A stretch of DNA of 19,722 bases, from NCBI GenBank assembly GCA_039908535.1, contig JAMOAW010000045.1, positions 1 to 19,722 on the forward strand, given 5' to 3'. This document shows, piece after piece, positions 16,203 to 19,722 of the stretch. The translations under genes and the position numbers were made by a program. The stretch comes from JAMOAW01 sp039908535. GTDB taxonomy: Bacteria > Pseudomonadota > Magnetococcia > Magnetococcales > JADFZT01. Position 1 is the first letter of the stretch. Each line of letters starts with the position of its first letter. Under the pieces are notes generated by a model. That model had not been told where the DNA came from, did no database searches, and was given only the letters and a program-made list of their open reading frames with translations.

Positions 16203-17093
16203 TTACTCCTGGTTGACTGCAAATGGAACCAAGCGACAACGTCCCCGGCCCACCGTGGCCTTGCCACCAAATTGCAAAATTTCCTCCTTGGGCAAGGCGA
16301 TATTCATGACATCAGCAGGGTTTAATTCAGTTTTCTGACGGCGGCTTCTATCCGCAGCCAGCAGACCCAACAAGAGGGATTCTGGCGGCAGGCTCTCTTC
16401 CACCCACAGGGCACCGTCCACCACAGTACGGGTATTGGCATCCATACGAATCCGGGTATCAATCTGAGTGGCTGTCTCCCACAGAAAGGACATCACCTCA
16501 TCACCCACCACGACCAAACGCCGGGTGAACCAGGCACCGTCGTTACTTTCCATGTATGGTGCCAACACCTTGGCCCACTCATTAACAACAGGGTCAGATA
16601 GAACGCACAGATCCAAATCTTCCAGATAAATTTTCCCATCAGTCGTTACATTGCAAGATGTTCTTATCTCCCCCACCACCGCCCCATTCTCTTCAGGGGT
16701 GGGCAGATTGGGCAGATCCTTGATACACTCCGCCAGATCTCGCCGTGCCAAGCTTAACAATAAGGGCGAGGTAATCCAAGCAAAGACCCCTTTAAAACTA
16801 CGCACCGGCAAGGCCAGCAGTCGGGCATCTCCTACCAGCAGAGCACCGGCATGGGCACTGTTTTCTTTATTTAAATCATCTGTTGCCGGACCAAACACCG
16901 CATACAGCTTCTCACGTTCAACCTGGGCCATATCACGGGCATCTCGCAACACCCCTTTGATAGACGAACCCGGCACCATAGGAATCCCGGTGGAGCGCAT
17001 GCGGGCGATGGGCAGGTCGATCACGTCAGCTGCCTGACCGGTACCGGCGTGGAGGGGAGAGAGAGCGTGCAACAGATAGGGGCGGGTCAACAT
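16203..17093 (-). CDS. cmr4: Type III-B CRISPR backbone RAMP / RNase Cmr4
   Basis: This 296-aa RAMP forms the helical backbone of the Cmr complex and cuts target RNA every six bases. The opening YLLHALSPLHAGTGQ is followed by VIDLPIAR, whose Asp26 falls at the same number as the catalytic Asp26 of Pyrococcus furiosus Cmr4. IPMVPGSSIKGVLRDA (37-52) is the thumb-proximal motif, and GGKATVGRGR near residue 280 is the glycine-rich loop. The ATG at 17091-17093 has AAGGAG 7-8 bases upstream and overlaps the cmr3 stop by seven bases; the ATG two codons earlier is too close to that ribosome site. The intact Asp predicts active target cleavage. Confidence 0.94.
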   Translation of the reverse strand: MLTRPYLLHALSPLHAGTGQAADVIDLPIARMRSTGIPMVPGSSIKGVLRDARDMAQVEREKLYAVFGPATDDLNKENSAHAGALLVGDARLLALPVRSFKGVFAWITSPLLLSLARRDLAECIKDLPNLPTPEENGAVVGEIRTSCNVTTDGKIYLEDLDLCVLSDPVVNEWAKVLAPYMESNDGAWFTRRLVVVGDEVMSFLWETATQIDTRIRMDANTRTVVDGALWVEESLPPESLLLGLLAADRSRRQKTELNPADVMNIALPKEEILQFGGKATVGRGRCRLVPFAVNQE

Positions 17094-18310
17094 CCGCATT
17101 CTCCTTGGATCGGGGTAGAGATAGGGGACCAAAAACCGGGGACAAAACGACCAAGCCCCTCTTTGTTGCCACCACCCAAAGCAACCATCCACAGGTTATG
17201 GATCTCCTCTGGGGTAAATGGACTCTTATTGGCCTTGGTCACAAAATAGACGGAACCAGGGGGCACCAACCGGCGGATGGCCTTGGGTTTATTCTGCACC
17301 AAATCCCAACCGGACAAGGGAAAAGAGCGACCCACCAGTGCCCCTTGCAGCAAAATTTCTCCCGCTATTTGGGGTAAGCTGCCAAAATATTGATTATTTT
17401 GCAACTGGAACCCATCAGGAAGCCACCCCTTGGCAAAACAAGCTGGTGTGACCGCAAACAGTCTCAGCCCGATTTGTGGTTGAAGGTTTTTGGCCATACT
17501 GTCCGGCATGGCGAACCAGTCGGCAGGCAATGGTTCGGCCATGGCCAATTTCATATCTCCGCCCAGGGTAAAAGTGCCCGGTAAAAATCCTGCCATCTCC
17601 TTGGGAAGACGACTGTCCAGAGTTATAGCCCACTCGTAAAGCTGGTCTTCTCTTCGTACCAAGGTTTCCAAAATGTCCGCCGAGAACAAAAAACCCTCCC
17701 GATAAGAATAACTAGCTGGATCAATGGATAAATGAATATCGTTGCGTCTGGTCAATTGGAGGGCTTTTATGTCATCAGCGGTGTGGCAGATGACTGGTTG
17801 ACCCAGCAACCAATGCGCAAAATCGGCCTCCGTCCACCAAGGAGGAGCAGGCAAAGGTTTGGCAGAGCTTATCACAGGCCAACACAAGGCTTCCGCTGGT
17901 GGTTCGTTCTCTCTGCCGCATCCGAGAGTTGCTACAGCAGAGGTGGGGCGGCACAGTTGCATACAATGGACATGCGCCTTACCTTTTAAATAAATGGCAT
18001 CTGCTGGCAAGGGCCATAGGCGGTGTGTTAGCGACCACGCTTCACTGTAGGGGCGTCGACTGGCCAAAACGCAGTCCAAAGCGACATCCGCCGTTTGTTG
18101 AATCCAGGTTCCCAAAACTAAATTCTTGCCGGTCACTGTTTCCCAATGACGACCAACGGCGGTGCGCAGGGCACCCAGCAACGTGGTTGGAAAAGGCCAA
18201 TCCAGGGAGCGTCCCCGTCCTGCCGATAAATTACCCCAACCACTGCCATCACGCAGAGAGAGACCATCACGGGGCAGCAAGGCCAATTGTTTTTGAATAA
18301 GCTCACTCAC
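17087..18310 (-). CDS. cmr3: Type III-B CRISPR RAMP protein Cmr3
   Basis: This 407-aa subunit binds the 5' handle of the crRNA next to Cmr2. The N-terminal region holds GWGNLSAGRGRSLDWPFPTTLLGALR (24-49), the usual Cmr3 opening with a PFP-type motif. The C-terminal ALGGGNKEGLGRF (377-389) is the glycine-rich loop. The GTG at 18308-18310 is chosen: it sits in a GTGAGTGA overlap with the cmr2 stop and has AGAGG 7 bases upstream. An in-frame ATG 12 codons earlier, deeper within cmr2, is less likely. Overlaps with cmr2 and cmr4 show tight translational coupling. Confidence 0.92.
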   Translation of the reverse strand: MSELIQKQLALLPRDGLSLRDGSGWGNLSAGRGRSLDWPFPTTLLGALRTAVGRHWETVTGKNLVLGTWIQQTADVALDCVLASRRPYSEAWSLTHRLWPLPADAIYLKGKAHVHCMQLCRPTSAVATLGCGRENEPPAEALCWPVISSAKPLPAPPWWTEADFAHWLLGQPVICHTADDIKALQLTRRNDIHLSIDPASYSYREGFLFSADILETLVRREDQLYEWAITLDSRLPKEMAGFLPGTFTLGGDMKLAMAEPLPADWFAMPDSMAKNLQPQIGLRLFAVTPACFAKGWLPDGFQLQNNQYFGSLPQIAGEILLQGALVGRSFPLSGWDLVQNKPKAIRRLVPPGSVYFVTKANKSPFTPEEIHNLWMVALGGGNKEGLGRFVPGFWSPISTPIQGECGC

Positions 18311-19559
18311 GGTCTGACCTCTTTGGTTTAGGAATGGCCTGGGCAAAAACCCGCGCCACCATCATACGCTGCAACCACTCTTGCACATCTTGATACACCG
18401 AGCCATAGCCCTGACTGGTATCCAGTTGTAATCCGACATCTGCTGGTTGCAACGGCACTTGATTTTGACCTGTTTCGGCACGGGCCAAGGTACGGGTTAC
18501 ATCCTTGGCTAAAATGTCCGCCCAAGCTGATGCATCGGTTGCAGAAATATTGGTAACAGGTGGAAAGTGTTGTAAATTTTTGATAATTTCGTGGACTTTG
18601 GTCATGGGCAATTGCTTGCTCAATCGATTGACGTCCTCTTGCAGGCACTGGACCGGGTTATGGTGCCACTGCTGCCGCCAATACCGCTGTTGGCCAGAAC
18701 GTTTGTCCACGATAATGGCCAAGGCATTACGCTGCTTAGTTTCGTCAGGGATCTCCTTGCCTTTGGCCAACTGCTCCGCCCGCCTGCCCAACGTCAGCAA
18801 TTCCCGCATATCTGCCAGAGTATGACCAACACCAAGCCCTACTGAAAGAGTAGGCAATACTTCAACACCTGGCAAAGCCTCTGTCATGCACTCCTCAAAC
18901 TTGTCTCGCAAAGCCTGGGCACAGGCCAACGCTTTGGTAAGGCAGACAAAAGCCAGCACATCATCCCCACCGGAATAGATCAGCAAACCATAGTGTTCAT
19001 GCACAATCTGACGAGCACTGGTGGCAAAGTTGGATAGTTTATTTGAAAATAACTGATGCTCTTCAGGATCGCCTATCTTGTTCAATGCATCGCCCATACG
19101 ATCACCATCCGCCACCAGACAAGCCAAATAGGGATCGGGATCATTCATCCATTTCAAAATAGGGATGACATTGCTCTTACCCCACTCATGGTGTTTGTCG
19201 GAACATCCCGCCTCTTTCAAGATGGGTTGCCAACGATCCTTGAAAAAAACCTGGGCATCATAGGGAAAATAGGTGGTCCAGAGGATATCATCGCGAACAA
19301 TACGCTCAACGCCAGCACGCTGACAGGCATCTTCCAACACATTAAATTTTTGCGTGGCAATTTCAGCTTGCTTGGCAACTGCAATCCATTCCGCCAAGGC
19401 CACATTGGCCAAGGGAACAAATTGCCCTGGCGTGCCACCTGTTCGTTTGATCAAGCCAATGGCATCCAGGTGTTCTCCATCAGCGATACGATATTGTTGT
19501 TTTTTCTCCTGATACTCCTTGGCTTTTTCAGCATCAAGCACCCCAGGATCCGCCATCAC
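18303..19559 (-). CDS. cmr2: Type III-B CRISPR Cas10/Cmr2, apparently 5'-truncated
   Basis: Cmr2 is the large subunit whose palm domain makes cyclic oligoadenylate when target RNA binds. The readable 418 residues hold GEHLDAIGLIKR (28-39), the palm ACLVADGDRMGDAL (146-159), and YSGGDDVLAF with GGDD at 197-200, then TLSVGLGVGH and the C-terminal helical domain. A full Cmr2 is roughly twice as long: the N-terminal part with the HD-like region is absent. Cmr2-like sequence (YKSSLDGARET) continues upstream of this first usable start (GTG at 19559) to about 19600. The frame closes at a TAA at 19662-19664 with no start codon between, and neither other frame continues. This implies truncation, insertion or deletion. 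GGDD is intact, so some cyclase function cannot be excluded. Confidence 0.88.
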   Translation of the reverse strand: MMADPGVLDAEKAKEYQEKKQQYRIADGEHLDAIGLIKRTGGTPGQFVPLANVALAEWIAVAKQAEIATQKFNVLEDACQRAGVERIVRDDILWTTYFPYDAQVFFKDRWQPILKEAGCSDKHHEWGKSNVIPILKWMNDPDPYLACLVADGDRMGDALNKIGDPEEHQLFSNKLSNFATSARQIVHEHYGLLIYSGGDDVLAFVCLTKALACAQALRDKFEECMTEALPGVEVLPTLSVGLGVGHTLADMRELLTLGRRAEQLAKGKEIPDETKQRNALAIIVDKRSGQQRYWRQQWHHNPVQCLQEDVNRLSKQLPMTKVHEIIKNLQHFPPVTNISATDASAWADILAKDVTRTLARAETGQNQVPLQPADVGLQLDTSQGYGSVYQDVQEWLQRMMVARVFAQAIPKPKRSDRE

Positions 19560-19722
19560 CGTTTCCCGTGCCCCATCCAGACTGGATTTATAGACCGTTC
19601 CCCGTCCTGGGTTCCGGGTGGGTAGTAAACGCCTAAGAAATACGCCAATATTTACGGGAAGTTACAGGAGGCTCAAAAAAAATGTGTACCTACAGGGTTT
19701 TTATAGGGTTGGTACGCGGGGT
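19560..19722. other. Junction of the Cmr2 remnant with unrelated sequence
   Basis: On the minus strand the Cmr2 frame runs to about 19600 with family-like residues, then into sequence I cannot match to Cmr2, crossing a TAA at 19662-19664. The outer 100 bases hold an A8 run and no open frame of useful length on either strand. They could be the end of an insertion element or a contig-edge rearrangement. No CRISPR repeat, leader or inverted-repeat terminus is recognised. Confidence 0.5.

Noticed and set aside
19056..19625. 189-codon plus-strand open frame opposite cmr2
   Set aside because: It is antisense to a clear Cas10 palm coding sequence; the composition is that of a mirror frame and no ribosome site was seen.

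Overview
The window (about 19.7 kb, moderate GC with AT-rich spacers) reads as chromosomal DNA of a Gram-negative proteobacterium. Support comes from a FadI/FadJ pair, separate TatA, TatB and TatC, an RNase J and a full-length FtsK with an N-terminal membrane domain. RNase J in a proteobacterium fits an alphaproteobacterial or Magnetococcales-like lineage. The dispersed G/C hairpin repeats also remind me of Magnetococcales genomes, but that placement is inference and was not checked by any search.

Left part (1-6730): a possible gene tail, a truncated IS4-type transposase, an AT-rich spacer, then a two-gene fatty-acid beta-oxidation operon on the + strand (thiolase fadI, multifunctional fadJ). 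A second AT-rich spacer carries one hairpin repeat. It is followed by an unusual 477-aa protein joining an FHA-like region to a PPP-type metallophosphatase.

Middle (6907-13298): a tight + strand cluster tatA-tatB-tatC-rnj-ftsK. tatB/tatC and tatC/rnj overlap, and ftsK starts 3 bases after the rnj stop. This is housekeeping content: twin-arginine export, RNA processing, and chromosome segregation at the septum.

Right part (13299-19722): a spacer with two tandem hairpin repeats, flanked by an imperfect 30-base duplication of the ftsK 3' end, separates ftsK from a convergent minus-strand operon. That operon encodes a type III-B (Cmr) CRISPR effector complex in the order cmr2-cmr3-cmr4-cmr5-cmr6. 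Two further genes follow in the same transcription unit: a 66-aa protein whose TTG start overlaps the cmr6 stop, and a 289-aa membrane protein. The latter has a secretion signal, a periplasmic coiled coil, one transmembrane helix and a cytosolic Rossmann/receiver-like C-terminal domain. I recognise neither. Together they are the best candidate here for an undescribed system: a Cmr-linked membrane effector resembling Cam1 in layout but not obviously carrying a CARF domain.

The Cas10/Cmr2 gene keeps its GGDD palm half but appears to have lost its N-terminal half: recognisable Cmr2 sequence runs upstream past the first usable start codon into unrelated DNA containing in-frame stops. No CRISPR array, cas1/cas2, cas6 or cmr1 is visible in the window.
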